Shown: positions 43,998-54,121, counted from the first letter of the stretch. The stretch is DNA of 64,000 nt from Paenibacillus naphthalenovorans (GCF_900099895.1 NZ_FNDY01000010.1:62001-126000), one strand, 5' to 3'. The notes: generated by a model from the letters alone, not told the origin. Made by a program: numbers and translations.

Positions 43998-45266
43998 TTA
44001 AATCAAGTTCCCTTCCTTGTTGAATGGCAAGTCGTATGGTTCGGTTAAAATCTCAATGTCCGGATGAAGCCTTGCTTCTTCCAGCAAATTCACGGAAATC
44101 TCGATTTCACCGAGGTGCAGCGTGTCTTGAATCCGTACCAAGCGGCATTTGGTATAATCCAGAATGTTGCATGTTTTTATTGCGGCTTTGATGGCGTAAA
44201 AATCGTTTTCGAGCGTCGTCGCAATTTTGGTCGGCGCACAAACGGTAGACGTCAGGCCATTGGCATACGTGGCAGCCAGATCCATTTTATCCACCAGGCG
44301 CTGGGTTGTAAAATCGGCCGTTCCCACCCCGTTTGCATTGCCTTTGGTCTCCGGCGTCGTATCGAGGACAACCATCTTGGATACGTCCGGTCCGCCATGC
44401 GCATAAGGCGTAGGATAGCGGCCGGTCACGTTCGGGTCCATGCCGTCTCCGCTAATATTTTTTCCGATATAATCAATGACCAGCACATCGATTTGATCGA
44501 ATAAAATTTTAGGCAGCCGTGCTTTGGCGATCTTCAATAGTTCGATCTCGCGCTCCTCGATTTGCTCCGCGGGCAGAACCTCGACGATACACGTTTGGTC
44601 ATAGGCGTTCTCAACCAGCGCAATTCCGAATACGATCGGCAGTTTGTCCAGCATAATGCGCGCCATGGCAGGCACATTCTCCGCCATATATTTAAATCCG
44701 AGCTGATGGCACGCTTCCGCCCCCTTCTGTTTGCCGAGGCCGATGGAAATCATTTTCATAATTCCGCTTTCGATCGGCCCGCGGAAGGCGGTGTGCGGTT
44801 TCACACGGTTAATAACGATAATCGCGTCCGCTTCCGAAGCATACTTGTCCACATACACCGGCAGACCGTTGGGAAGCTGATCGATCTTCACCACTTCCAT
44901 GGAGGAACGGATCGGCGCGCCCATCGCTTCCTCGGTTATGCCAAGGTGATGGAGCACCTCCCTCTGCCCCTCAGCCGTTGCTCCTCCGTGGCTTCCCATG
45001 CACGGAACGATAAACGGGTGCGCTCCCGCCTGTTTAATCGCATCTATCGTCGTTTTGGTCAACGCGGCGATATTAGCCACGCCCCGGCTGCCCACAGCGA
45101 CGGCGACCTGCTGCCCCGGCTTGATTCGGTCGATCGCCCCGGGCTTCCCAAGCTCTTTAACCAACTCTTCGACCGGATTCTCCAGCTTGTCTCCATTGAA
45201 TTTTTGCCGGATCTTGACTACTTGCGGAATCGGGATATCTTGAAGCAGTTCTCTTAATATGCTCAT
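43998..45266 (-). CDS. LarA-like nickel-pincer nucleotide-dependent isomerase (DUF2088 domain)
   Basis: A 422-residue member of the lactate racemase superfamily. GSHGGATAEGQ (His 93), VKPHTAF (His 158), Lys 171 and His 187 fit the Ni-pincer site; the Lys171-His187 distance of 16 equals Lys184-His200 in lactate racemase LarA. These enzymes move a hydride at the alpha carbon of 2-hydroxy acids; characterised relatives include a D-gluconate 2-epimerase. With gluconokinase and 6PGDH downstream, epimerisation between gluconate and mannonate is a good guess. The cofactor-making larB/C/E genes are not in the window. ATG 45266 follows AGGAGG. Confidence 0.85.
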   Translation of the reverse strand: MSILRELLQDIPIPQVVKIRQKFNGDKLENPVEELVKELGKPGAIDRIKPGQQVAVAVGSRGVANIAALTKTTIDAIKQAGAHPFIVPCMGSHGGATAEGQREVLHHLGITEEAMGAPIRSSMEVVKIDQLPNGLPVYVDKYASEADAIIVINRVKPHTAFRGPIESGIMKMISIGLGKQKGAEACHQLGFKYMAENVPAMARIMLDKLPIVFGIALVENAYDQTCIVEVLPAEQIEEREIELLKIAKARLPKILFDQIDVLVIDYIGKNISGDGMDPNVTGRYPTPYAHGGPDVSKMVVLDTTPETKGNANGVGTADFTTQRLVDKMDLAATYANGLTSTVCAPTKIATTLENDFYAIKAAIKTCNILDYTKCRLVRIQDTLHLGEIEISVNLLEEARLHPDIEILTEPYDLPFNKEGNLI

Positions 45267-45274
45267 TGCTCTTG

Positions 45275-46338
<1,064 letters not shown>

Positions 46339-46466
46339 TGCTCTTTTTATTCATCTTTCTTTCGTCACGCAGACCTCTTTTTACCGTTCCTTTCCGCTGC
46401 ATTCTTCATTCAGGCTGACATACGAAACGGCCCATGCGGATACACAGGCCGTTTCACATTTCGTAT

Positions 46467-47063
46467 TCACATTTCAAGCAGTAGCATTTCATGCCTTAGC
46501 TCCTTCAACCTTTCTTTACATGCATCGGCGGTTTCGCGGTCTCCGTTCTGCAGCGCTTCGTGCAGAACGGCCAGTTCGTAATCAAGCTCCAGCCTCAACA
46601 CCGGGATACGTTCATCCGGACGTCTGGAACGGAACGCCTGCATCATTTCCTCCACCGTTACGACAGGTTCTTTTTGGAATAACACTTTATGCTCCACCCC
46701 CGAGATTTCCACCATCCGAATGATTTGGCCGAACATGATGTTTTCGATCAGGATTTGCCGGTCTTTAAAGCGTTTGACGACAGCATGACCTCGTGTATCC
46801 CCGATCATTTTCTCCATGAGCTCCGCGAGCTTCTCATCCTTAAAGGAGTAGTTGCCAACAATCTTGTACCTTTCTCCTATCCTTTGGAATTTTAATTTTA
46901 CCAGCTTGCGGCCGGTCCGGATGGAAACGATAAATTGCTGATCACTTTCATTCCAATACAAGGAATAACCTTCTTGTATAAGTGTTTTGATGAAGTTACG
47001 GATTAGCCGACGATCAAATCGTAACTCAAGGTTGCAATATTCCACTTCATGACTTTTACTCAC
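46467..47063 (-). CDS. Conserved hypothetical protein
   Basis: A 198-residue cytosolic protein that I cannot assign. GTG 47063 follows GAGGAGGG. The first 90 residues look like alternating strands and helices (YCNLELRFDRRLIRNFIKTL, GRKLVKLKFQRIGERYKIVG), the last 60 are a charged helical region (LEYELAVLHEALQNGD-like, with KERLKELRHEMLLLEM at the end) that may form a coiled coil. There is no signal peptide. It is apparently monocistronic; a G/C hairpin (46424-46456) without a U tract follows. Confidence 0.75.
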   Translation of the reverse strand: MSKSHEVEYCNLELRFDRRLIRNFIKTLIQEGYSLYWNESDQQFIVSIRTGRKLVKLKFQRIGERYKIVGNYSFKDEKLAELMEKMIGDTRGHAVVKRFKDRQILIENIMFGQIIRMVEISGVEHKVLFQKEPVVTVEEMMQAFRSRRPDERIPVLRLELDYELAVLHEALQNGDRETADACKERLKELRHEMLLLEM

Positions 47064-47485
47064 GGCAATCCCTCCTCAGGTAGAATAGCAAGAACAAAGT
47101 TTCATCGGTTGCGTTGAACATTGCTGGGTCAGACATTGTCTATGATAACGACGAGTAGCGGATCCAACCTGCAATATCTTTGATAGAATTTTCTGATTTT
47201 TCTGTTTCTTAGTTCTATCTTATTATGAATCATATGTTTTAGCAACTTGGATTATTGTCTTTTTTTACGAAATTCGAACCTAATTTTTTGAATGGCCTGG
47301 CACAGGGAAACAAGAGGAAGGAGAAACTGAGGCCGATAAACAGCGGAAGGCTTGTAAAACAAAACATCGCCCAGGAGTTGTTTCCTGAGCGAGAACGTGT
47401 TGAATTTATCCTATTGCGGTACAACGCTATATACCGGGTTGTATAGACGGCAAGCGGTAACGCTTCATCGGGAGTCTCGGGAAAC
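47064..47485. other. Gene-poor gap of about 420 bases
   Basis: Between the hypothetical gene and the stalk-domain gene nothing is recognised. It is more AT-rich than its surroundings in 47160-47290, has short open frames on both strands without ribosome sites, and a weak hairpin around cgcccagga / tcctgagcg (47370-47393). It could hold the promoter of the leftward gene and a degenerate element. Confidence 0.4.
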
Positions 47486-48388
47486 TTAAGGATTCTCCCG
47501 CTTGATCGCTTCGTCCTCCAGATCCGTCTTCGAGTAAATATTCACTGTATAGCTCGTATTCAGCCAATCGGAGTTTTTATTCACCTTAAGCCGGTCTTTC
47601 CAATAGCGTTCGAAAACGTAGCCATCCTGCGCGCGTACCGTTTCCAGATAGTAATAATCGTACATATCCTCTTCGCCTGTTACTTTATCGATAATGATTG
47701 GCTTTCTATACATATATATGTTGTCGTAATTCGCGACAAGGGTGTTTTTAACATGGCTCCGCAGCATTTTCAGCTTCTCGGGATGAAGCTCCCCATTGAT
47801 GACATACGATTCGTAGTCGGCGGAATACACCTGTTCAGGGGTCTCACGCAGCCTTTTATTCAATTCGCTCTCACTGATGAATAATGCGCCTGTCAAGCGC
47901 TCCTTGGCCTTATTCAGACCGTTGGTGTCTATACCCATTCGCTTGACGTCCGACTCCCGGTAATACGGGGCATAGTTGGTCGAACTGTTGTTGTATGTAA
48001 TCAGCATCGGGTATTCCGCCCCGAGATATTTCAGTGTGATGGAATACGGATTATAGAGCTCGATGGATTCATAGTTCGGATTCCGCTCCTCCACCTTCTG
48101 CTCCGGGTTGATCCGGCTGTTAATATAAATCGTTTTGGTCTCGCCCCTCCACAAGACGTTGGCCCCCATCAGGCGTCCCAGTTCAGCTAAAGGCAAATAG
48201 CTTTTGTCTTCATAAATCAGCGGCGGGCCCGACAATTGAACAGGCTTGCCGTCCAGCACCAACCGGAAATCCGGACGCAAATAAGCCTCTACCTTCTGCA
48301 GCACATCCTCTGCATATACCCCTGCGGTAAAAGTGCTCCCCATTAAAGCTGCCATCCAAAAAACGCGTTTAATCCGATTCATCGTCAT
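47486..48388 (-). CDS. Secreted stalk-domain protein (copper amine oxidase N-terminal-like)
   Basis: A 300-residue exported protein with a signal peptide (about 1-26, ending VYAED) and one stalk domain of the PF07833 type (about 45-95: FRLVLDGKPVQLSG, YLPLAELGRLMGANVLWRG, KTIYINS). The name comes from copper amine oxidase, but no oxidase domain is present. The remainder, Tyr- and Asn-rich, is unknown. Such proteins are numerous in Paenibacillaceae and probably act at the cell surface. ATG 48388 or 48382 are both possible after AAAGG. Confidence 0.85.
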   Translation of the reverse strand: MTMNRIKRVFWMAALMGSTFTAGVYAEDVLQKVEAYLRPDFRLVLDGKPVQLSGPPLIYEDKSYLPLAELGRLMGANVLWRGETKTIYINSRINPEQKVEERNPNYESIELYNPYSITLKYLGAEYPMLITYNNSSTNYAPYYRESDVKRMGIDTNGLNKAKERLTGALFISESELNKRLRETPEQVYSADYESYVINGELHPEKLKMLRSHVKNTLVANYDNIYMYRKPIIIDKVTGEEDMYDYYYLETVRAQDGYVFERYWKDRLKVNKNSDWLNTSYTVNIYSKTDLEDEAIKRENP

Positions 48389-48474
48389 TCAAACCTTTCT
48401 ATTCATAAGGAAAATAATGGACATACTTATATACAATACGACATATTTCTGTCGAAATCCTGCAAAAAATGGTG

Positions 48475-48502
48475 TTGACAAGACTTTTAATTCCTATAAA
48501 AT
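48475..48502 (+). promoter_or_regulatory. Promoter of the SsuBCA-like ABC operon
   Basis: TTGACA (48475-48480) and TAAAAT (48497-48502) are 16 bases apart. The -10 region lies in aattcctataaaattagttgg, which resembles CymR-type sites of sulfur genes in Firmicutes, but this likeness is loose. Confidence 0.55.
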
Positions 48503-48543
48503 TAGTTGGTATGATTGTTCGCATATCAAGGAGAGTGACCACG

Positions 48544-49383
48544 TTGATTGAAATCAAAAACGTCAGCAAAACGTTTCATCAGCGCACGGGAGGCACCTTT
48601 ACGGCCATAGACAATGTATCGCTCACGATCAACAAAGGCGAATTCGTTTCGCTGCTCGGACCTTCCGGCTGCGGCAAATCGACCTTGTTGAATCTCGTTG
48701 CCGGACTGGAGCAAGCCGAGCAAGGGACGATTACCGTGAATGGAAAACCGTGCAGTACGCCGGGGCCCGACCGCGTCGTTGTGTTTCAGGAACATGCGCT
48801 GTTTCCATGGCTGACGGTTCTCGATAACGTAGCCTTCGGTTTAAAACAAAAAGGCATAGGAAAAAAAGAACGCGAAGCTTTGGCAATGGAGCAGATTAAA
48901 GCGGTACACCTCAGCAAGTTTGCCGACCGTTATCCCCATGAGCTCTCCGGAGGTATGAAGCAGCGGGCGGCCATAGCCCGCGCGCTGGCTATGGACCCTG
49001 AAATTTTATTGATGGACGAGCCTTTCGCGGCGCTGGACGAGCAGACCCGACTGATTTTGCATAAAGAATTAGAAGAAATCTGGATGCGCACGCGCAAGAC
49101 CATTCTGTTTATTACGCATAATATCCGGGAAGCGGTTGTCCTCTCGGACCGTGTGCTCGTCATGTCGACCCGACCGGGCACGATTAAGAAAGAGTTCGCC
49201 GTGAGGGCGGCTCGTCCCCGGGATTACTCCGATTCCGTCTTGCACCACGTAGAAGCCAGCGTTATGGAAGCGTTGGCCGATGAACTTGAAAAAGTGGTAA
49301 AGGAGGAGATGGGCGATGAGTACAGCATTAAGAAGAAGCCTCTTTCTGATTCTTCTGCTGATAGCATGGGAAGCGGGATATAG
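48544..49383 (+). CDS. ABC transporter ATP-binding protein (nitrate/sulfonate/taurine family)
   Basis: A 279-residue ATPase of the SsuB/TauB type: Walker A GPSGCGKST, Q-loop VVFQEHALFPWLTV, signature LSGGMKQR, Walker B ILLMDEP and switch His in FITHN. It powers import by the permease and binding protein that follow. TTG 48544 is used because AAGGAG is about 10 bases upstream; GTG 48535 is too near that site. Its 3' end overlaps the permease gene by 68 bases, giving a Ser-rich C-terminal tail that is unusual for the family. Confidence 0.93.
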   Translation: MIEIKNVSKTFHQRTGGTFTAIDNVSLTINKGEFVSLLGPSGCGKSTLLNLVAGLEQAEQGTITVNGKPCSTPGPDRVVVFQEHALFPWLTVLDNVAFGLKQKGIGKKEREALAMEQIKAVHLSKFADRYPHELSGGMKQRAAIARALAMDPEILLMDEPFAALDEQTRLILHKELEEIWMRTRKTILFITHNIREAVVLSDRVLVMSTRPGTIKKEFAVRAARPRDYSDSVLHHVEASVMEALADELEKVVKEEMGDEYSIKKKPLSDSSADSMGSGI

Positions 49384-50080
49384 AATTTTCGACTGGGGCT
49401 GGAAGTTCCCTTCCGTGCTTCAGACCTTCCAGGCATTCTATGACGGGCTGGTTCACGGACAGCTGCTGGAGGCTACCTATCAAAGTTTGAAGAGACTTCT
49501 GATGGCCTTTATTCTGGCGATCGTGGTCGGCACGGTGCTCGGCTTTTTGTTCGCGCGCTATCGTCTTATTGACGATACGATCGGCTTTCTGGTCGTTGCG
49601 CTGCAGACGATTCCGAGCATCGCCTGGCTCCCGTTTGCGATTATCTGGTTTGGCATGAGCGATTTTGCCGTAATCTTTATCACCACGCTCGGGGCGACCT
49701 GGACCATGGCCATGGCGAGCCGGACCGGGATCAAGAACATTCCGACCCTTTATATTAAGGCAGCGCAAACGATGGGCACCGGGAATGGACTGCGGATGTT
49801 CTATCAGGTGATGGTCCCCGCCGCTTTCCCCCATATGATGACTGGTGTGCGCGTTGCCTGGGCGTTTGCCTGGCGGGCGCTGGTTGCCGGCGAATTGATC
49901 GCCAAAGGCGTGGGGCTTGGCCAACTGCTTCAGGACGGACGCAATCTGGCGGATACGGCGCTGATGCTTTGCATCGTCATTATCATCGCTGTGCTGGGTA
50001 CGATATCCGACCATTTCTGCTTCAAGCGTCTGGAGGATAAGCTGCTGGTCCGTTATGGCCTGATCAGCACCAAAAAATAA
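49316..50080 (+). CDS. ABC transporter permease (nitrate/sulfonate/taurine family)
   Basis: A 254-residue membrane protein with six hydrophobic segments and the BPD_transp_1 coupling loop IKAAQTMGTGNGLRMFYQVM (EAA-like), preceded by QTIPSIAWLPFAIIWFGMS, typical for SsuC/TauC. ATG 49316 has a strong AAAGGAGG site inside the end of the ATPase gene. It forms the channel for an oxyanion or sulfonate-like substrate. Confidence 0.94.
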   Translation: MSTALRRSLFLILLLIAWEAGYRIFDWGWKFPSVLQTFQAFYDGLVHGQLLEATYQSLKRLLMAFILAIVVGTVLGFLFARYRLIDDTIGFLVVALQTIPSIAWLPFAIIWFGMSDFAVIFITTLGATWTMAMASRTGIKNIPTLYIKAAQTMGTGNGLRMFYQVMVPAAFPHMMTGVRVAWAFAWRALVAGELIAKGVGLGQLLQDGRNLADTALMLCIVIIIAVLGTISDHFCFKRLEDKLLVRYGLISTKK

Positions 50081-50127
50081 GGATCTTATCGATCCGGTCA
50101 CACAACCAAAAAGGAGAGGGTTTACAG

Positions 50128-51174
50128 ATGAAAAAAAAATCCGCACTACTCGCATTAGCGCTGTCCGGCGTGCTGGCACTAACGGCATGCGGCGGTAAAA
50201 CAGAAGCGCCGAATAATGCCGGAAACGACGCTGCCGCGGCCAAGACGGTTCGTCTCGGCATTTTCAAGAACGTGACGCATGCCCCGGGCTATATCGCCCT
50301 GGAGCAGGGGTTGTTCCAAAAGTACTGGGGAGATAACGTCAAAATCGAGGTTCAGGCTTTCGACAACGGTTCCGACTTCTCCACCGCATTGGCAACGGAT
50401 CAAATCGATCTCGGCTTCGTAGGCCCGGGTCCTGCAACAAACCAGTATATCAAAAGTAAAAATTTCCGCGTCATCTCCGGTTCCAACAACGGAGGCGCAG
50501 TACTTGTAGCAGGTAAAGATTCCGGTATCAACAGCGTGAAGGATTTGGTCGGCAAGACTGTGGCCATTCCGACCAAGGGCAGTACGAACGAAATTTCGCT
50601 GCGTCTTTTGCTCGAGCAGAACGGCTTGAAAGTAACGACGGATACATCCGGCGTGCAAATTATCGCCCGGGCTCCGGCAGACACGCTCATCGCCATGCGC
50701 CAAAAGGAAATTGAAGCTACGCTGATTCCTGAGCCGTGGGGAACGCAAATGGAACAGGAAGGCATCGGCAAGGTCATTGTGCCTTGGGACCAAATTCCAC
50801 CGAACAACGGGAACTATCCGCTCACCATTCTCGTCGCGAGCGATAAATTCCTGAAAGAAAACCGGGAAATGGCGAAGCAAGCGGTCAAGGCCAACGCTGA
50901 AGCGATTGAATTTATAAAGAACAATCCCGACAAATCGTATGAGCTGATCAATAACCGGTTGAAGGAGCTCAGCGGCAAAGGGATGGACGTAAACCTGATC
51001 AAGGCGGCGCTCTCCCACCTGAACCTGACGACAGATGTGAGCAAGGAAGCGATTGAAGAAATGGCATCCGTCTCCATCAATGCCGGCTACATTAAGGATG
51101 TTAAGAAAGAAGAGCTCGACTTGAGCCAATTCCTCGACCTCTCTTTATTGGATGAAGTAAAGCAGGGCAAGTAA
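50128..51174 (+). CDS. ABC transporter substrate-binding lipoprotein (SsuA/TauA-like)
   Basis: A 348-residue lipoprotein: signal peptide with lipobox LTACGG (Cys about 21), then a periplasmic-binding fold of the NMT1/SsuA type (LGIFKNVTHAPGYIALEQGL, IDLGFVGPGPATNQYIKSK, VAIPTKGSTNEISLRLLL). It captures the substrate outside the membrane. Aliphatic sulfonates are the common ligand, but nitrate, taurine or thiamine-precursor binding is not excluded; no monooxygenase gene is nearby. ATG follows AAAGGAGAGG. Confidence 0.93.
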   Translation: MKKKSALLALALSGVLALTACGGKTEAPNNAGNDAAAAKTVRLGIFKNVTHAPGYIALEQGLFQKYWGDNVKIEVQAFDNGSDFSTALATDQIDLGFVGPGPATNQYIKSKNFRVISGSNNGGAVLVAGKDSGINSVKDLVGKTVAIPTKGSTNEISLRLLLEQNGLKVTTDTSGVQIIARAPADTLIAMRQKEIEATLIPEPWGTQMEQEGIGKVIVPWDQIPPNNGNYPLTILVASDKFLKENREMAKQAVKANAEAIEFIKNNPDKSYELINNRLKELSGKGMDVNLIKAALSHLNLTTDVSKEAIEEMASVSINAGYIKDVKKEELDLSQFLDLSLLDEVKQGK

Positions 51175-51186
51175 AATAAAATGAAA

Positions 51187-51217
51187 AACGGAGCTGCGCG
51201 GCTCCGTTATTTTTTTG
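51187..51217 (+). terminator. Terminator of the ABC operon
   Basis: Arms aacggagc and gctccgtt followed by ATTTTTTTG. Confidence 0.92.
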
Positions 51218-51284
51218 CGCCATATGTGAATACGCTTTCGCTTCATTCCGCGCTCGGCGGCAAAGGGACCTGCCTCACATTACA

Positions 51285-52052
51285 TCATCTCATAAGCAGC
51301 CCGCCGTTGATTTCGATCGTCTCTCCCGTCACATAGGAAGCCAAGTCCGAAACGAGATACAGTACGGCGCCGGCGACATCCTCAGGCGTCCCTTCACGCT
51401 TTAGCGGAATTCCGGCCACTGTAGCCTTACGCGCTTCATCCGTGGTAAAGGTATCATGAAACCTCGTATTTCCGATAAACCCGGGAGATACATTATTGAC
51501 CGTAATTCCGCTGAAAGCCACTTCTTTTGCCAAGCCTTTGGAATAGGCCATGATCGCTGCTTTGCTGGCCGCATACAGGCTTGCCCCCGGTCCGCCGCCG
51601 TTATGCGCGGCAATGGATGTCATGTTGATGATCCGTCCCGCTCCCTTCGCTTTCATGCCGGCAAGAACCCGTTTACACATGAATACTGTACTTTTCAGAT
51701 TTACGTTCATGATTTTCTCGTAAATCTCTTCGGTCATCCCGGCATTGTCCACGCGCTGCACCAAGTGGCCTGCGTTATTCACCAATATGTCAATCGATCC
51801 TCCAAACGCCCGTTCGACCTCGCTTACTAAGCGGTCGATTTGCGCCAGATCGGTCACATCCGCCTGAACCAGCACCGCTTCTCCTCCGGCGGCGCGTATG
51901 GCTGCCACCGTTTCTTCTCCCTGGTCCACGCTGCGCAAGCAATTGACACCTACCTTCGCACCGCTTTCGGCTAATGCAATGGCAATAGCGCGGCCAATCC
52001 CCACATTAGAACCTGTAACCAAAGCGATTTTCCCTGTCAAGTCAATGTTCAT
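51285..52052 (-). CDS. Short-chain dehydrogenase/reductase
   Basis: A 255-residue classical SDR with the full set of motifs: TGSNVGIG cofactor loop, NNAG, catalytic Ser in MTSIAAHN and YAASK. It resembles glucose 1-dehydrogenase and 3-oxoacyl-ACP reductase-like enzymes; the substrate cannot be decided. NADP use is plausible from NCLRS after the second strand. ATG 52052 follows GGGAGG. It is alone, convergent with the ABC operon. Confidence 0.9.
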   Translation of the reverse strand: MNIDLTGKIALVTGSNVGIGRAIAIALAESGAKVGVNCLRSVDQGEETVAAIRAAGGEAVLVQADVTDLAQIDRLVSEVERAFGGSIDILVNNAGHLVQRVDNAGMTEEIYEKIMNVNLKSTVFMCKRVLAGMKAKGAGRIINMTSIAAHNGGGPGASLYAASKAAIMAYSKGLAKEVAFSGITVNNVSPGFIGNTRFHDTFTTDEARKATVAGIPLKREGTPEDVAGAVLYLVSDLASYVTGETIEINGGLLMR

Positions 52053-52195
52053 GATCTTTTCCTCCCAAGTTCATATGCTAAGGTCTTCTTCTTCATTAAA
52101 CTGCAAATTCCCCTTTCTTGTAAATCATTTCTGCTCACAAATGTGTTTGAATGACGGAGCAATTTATTGAACTGAGGGGAAAGGTTAAGAAAACT

Positions 52196-52327
52196 CTATT
52201 TTTTCAACTTATCGTTTATCTCGCGTAGAACCTCTTCCATCCGTTCCATTCTTCTCAACATGGAATATTGGTTACTAATCATACCTGCAAAACCAATGAC
52301 TAAAACAATCACAATAAAAAGCCCCAT
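52196..52327 (-). CDS. Small single-pass membrane protein (43 aa)
   Basis: A short gene starting at ATG 52327 after GAGGACTT. The product begins MGLFIVIVLVIGFAGMISNQ (one membrane helix, about 2-18) and continues with a charged amphipathic part, RRMERMEEVLREINDKLKK, that could form a coiled coil. Length, ribosome site and composition suggest a real small membrane protein such as those frequent in Bacillales. Function unknown. Confidence 0.7.
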   Translation of the reverse strand: MGLFIVIVLVIGFAGMISNQYSMLRRMERMEEVLREINDKLKK

Positions 52328-52512
52328 AAGTCCTCGCCCACTTCTATGCTTTCATGTATTTTGAAATATTTACAATACATCCTCGTTGCATTATACCATC
52401 CATTGCTTCATACAAATGGCGATAACCGTCGATTCCTGCTGTCGTTTCGTGGCCTTCTGCCCTCGATTATGATATATTGTTTGGAGAAAAAGGAAGCATG
52501 GAGGGAAACGGC

Positions 52513-53151
52513 ATGACCACGTTCAAGGGGTTTCACCAGGAGGATTTCGATACGTTTACGATTGACGGGCTGGAAGAAAGAATGAAAGCTATTCAAACCC
52601 GCATCCAGCCCAAATTTCAAGCGCTCGGCGATGATCTGTTACCATCTCTTTCCGTCCGTTCGGGACTGGAGATGTTCCTTCATATTGCAAAGCATGCCCG
52701 CAGGAAAGTGAATCCGCCGGTAGACACATGGATGGCTGTAGCCAATAATAAACGCGGCTATAAGCAGCATCCGCATTTTCAGATCGGCCTGTTCGACGAC
52801 CGGGTTTTCATCTGGCTTGCATTCATATACGAGCTTCCGAACAAAGGGGAGATTGCCGGGAAGTTTCTGAAGCAGGCCTCCGATATCAAACGGCGTTTGC
52901 CGGCGGATATGCTGCTTTCGTTCGATCACATGAAAAAAGATGCGCTGAAGCTGTCCGATCTGGACGAGGCCCAATGGAAGCAAGGGCTTGAACGGTTTCG
53001 CGACGTGAAAAAGGCAGAGCTGCTGATCGGGCGCAATATCATGAAGAACGACCCTGTTTTGCAAGACGGGGAGAAGTTCACAGCGCTCGCCAACGAAACC
53101 TTTGATCAACTGCTGCCCTTATATCATTTATCCCTAGGCATTCAAAATTAA
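52513..53151 (+). CDS. DUF1054 family protein (YktB-like)
   Basis: A 212-residue protein equal in length to B. subtilis YktB (UPF0637/DUF1054). Typical stretches are FHQEDFDTFTIDGLEERMKA, AKHARRKVNPPVDTWMAV and KRGYKQHPHFQIGLFDDRVF. Function unknown; no signal or membrane segment. ATG 52513 follows GGAGGG; the upstream ATGs lack a site. Monocistronic. Confidence 0.92.
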   Translation: MTTFKGFHQEDFDTFTIDGLEERMKAIQTRIQPKFQALGDDLLPSLSVRSGLEMFLHIAKHARRKVNPPVDTWMAVANNKRGYKQHPHFQIGLFDDRVFIWLAFIYELPNKGEIAGKFLKQASDIKRRLPADMLLSFDHMKKDALKLSDLDEAQWKQGLERFRDVKKAELLIGRNIMKNDPVLQDGEKFTALANETFDQLLPLYHLSLGIQN

Positions 53152-53245
53152 TTTCCGCCTAAGCTTGCTTTAAACTAAGGTTAACCTTGTTTGCATATCC
53201 TATAGCTGGTGAAAACCGAAACCTACTTAAGGAGGGTATGTAGCT

Positions 53246-53974
53246 ATGAAGCAGACTTACGCCAAAAAAATGATCGTCTCCTCCCTGACGCTTGCCTTGG
53301 TACTCTGCGGGGGAGCGCTCTATGGCACAAAGCAATCCGTTCGGGCGGAGACTCCCGATGCGGCCGTCCAATCGCAGGGCAGTACCGACAAACCGGCGGA
53401 AGATAAAAAATGGGCTAACAAAGGCGGTCAAGCACGCGGCATACATAGTAAATCGATGCCGATCTTTGAGGAAGCCGCGGCCATTCTCGGTATGGACAAG
53501 GAGACGCTGAAGCAGTCGCTGAAGGACAAGACGCTGGCGCAGCTTGCAGCGGAGAAAAAGATCAGCGAAGCCGACCTGATCGCCAAGCTTCAGGCCGAAC
53601 GGACGAAAAAAATCGATGAGGCCCTTGCTTCCGGCAAGCTAACCGCGGAAAAAGCGGAGAAGCTGAAACAAAAAATGGGAGAACACCTGAAATTTATGGT
53701 GAACCATAAGCTGAATGGCGAAGGAAAGTTTCGAATGCACGGCGGCAAGCATCATATGATATTGCCTGCCAAGGACAAGCTGGCCGGCATTCTCGGCATT
53801 TCCGAGGACGAGTTAAAGGCGCAGCTTAAAGCCGGCAAATCGTTGGCGGAGATCGCTCAGAGCAAGGGCATAACCAAGGAGCAGCTGATCGGCAAAATCA
53901 AGGACGAGATGACGCCGTGGATCGAGAAAATGGTTGATCGCAAGCATGCTGTCGGCGACAAAAAGACAGAATAA
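53246..53974 (+). CDS. Secreted helical protein with two LGx-repeat modules
   Basis: A 242-residue exported protein of unknown function. A signal peptide (about 1-34, cleavage near VRAE) is followed by a charged linker and two related modules (about 75-140 and 180-235): AAILGMDKETLKQSLKDKTL with AQLAAEKKIS, and AGILGISEDELKAQLKAGKS with LAEIAQSKGIT. Between them is a His/Lys-rich stretch (MHGGKHHMI) that might bind metal. ATG follows AAGGAGGG. A terminator follows. It could be a surface or envelope-stress protein. Confidence 0.82.
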   Translation: MKQTYAKKMIVSSLTLALVLCGGALYGTKQSVRAETPDAAVQSQGSTDKPAEDKKWANKGGQARGIHSKSMPIFEEAAAILGMDKETLKQSLKDKTLAQLAAEKKISEADLIAKLQAERTKKIDEALASGKLTAEKAEKLKQKMGEHLKFMVNHKLNGEGKFRMHGGKHHMILPAKDKLAGILGISEDELKAQLKAGKSLAEIAQSKGITKEQLIGKIKDEMTPWIEKMVDRKHAVGDKKTE

Positions 53975-53989
53975 CGTGTAATCCATCAT

Positions 53990-54017
53990 AAAAAGACGGG
54001 GTTCTCCCCGTCTTTTT
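53990..54017. terminator. Terminator after the secreted repeat gene
   Basis: Arms aaaaagacgggg and ccccgtcttttt around TTCT, followed by ATG; very symmetric. Confidence 0.9.
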
Positions 54018-54068
54018 ATGTATTTCATGGCTGATTTGCATCTTATCCTCTTCACTACTCCGTACGCG

Positions 54069-54114
54069 AAAAAAATAAGCCGCCGCTGCGAAACATTCGA
54101 TGCGGCGGCTTATT
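54069..54114 (-). terminator. Terminator after the MFS gene
   Basis: Arms aataagccgccgc (54074-54086) and gcggcggcttatt (54102-54114) with an A run before them (U tract on the minus strand). Confidence 0.88.
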
Positions 54115-54121
54115 GGGTCGG

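Noticed and set aside
46424..46456. GAAACGGCC/GGCCGTTTC hairpin as an intrinsic terminator
   Set aside because: A good stem but no U tract on either side; left as a possible mRNA-end structure only.
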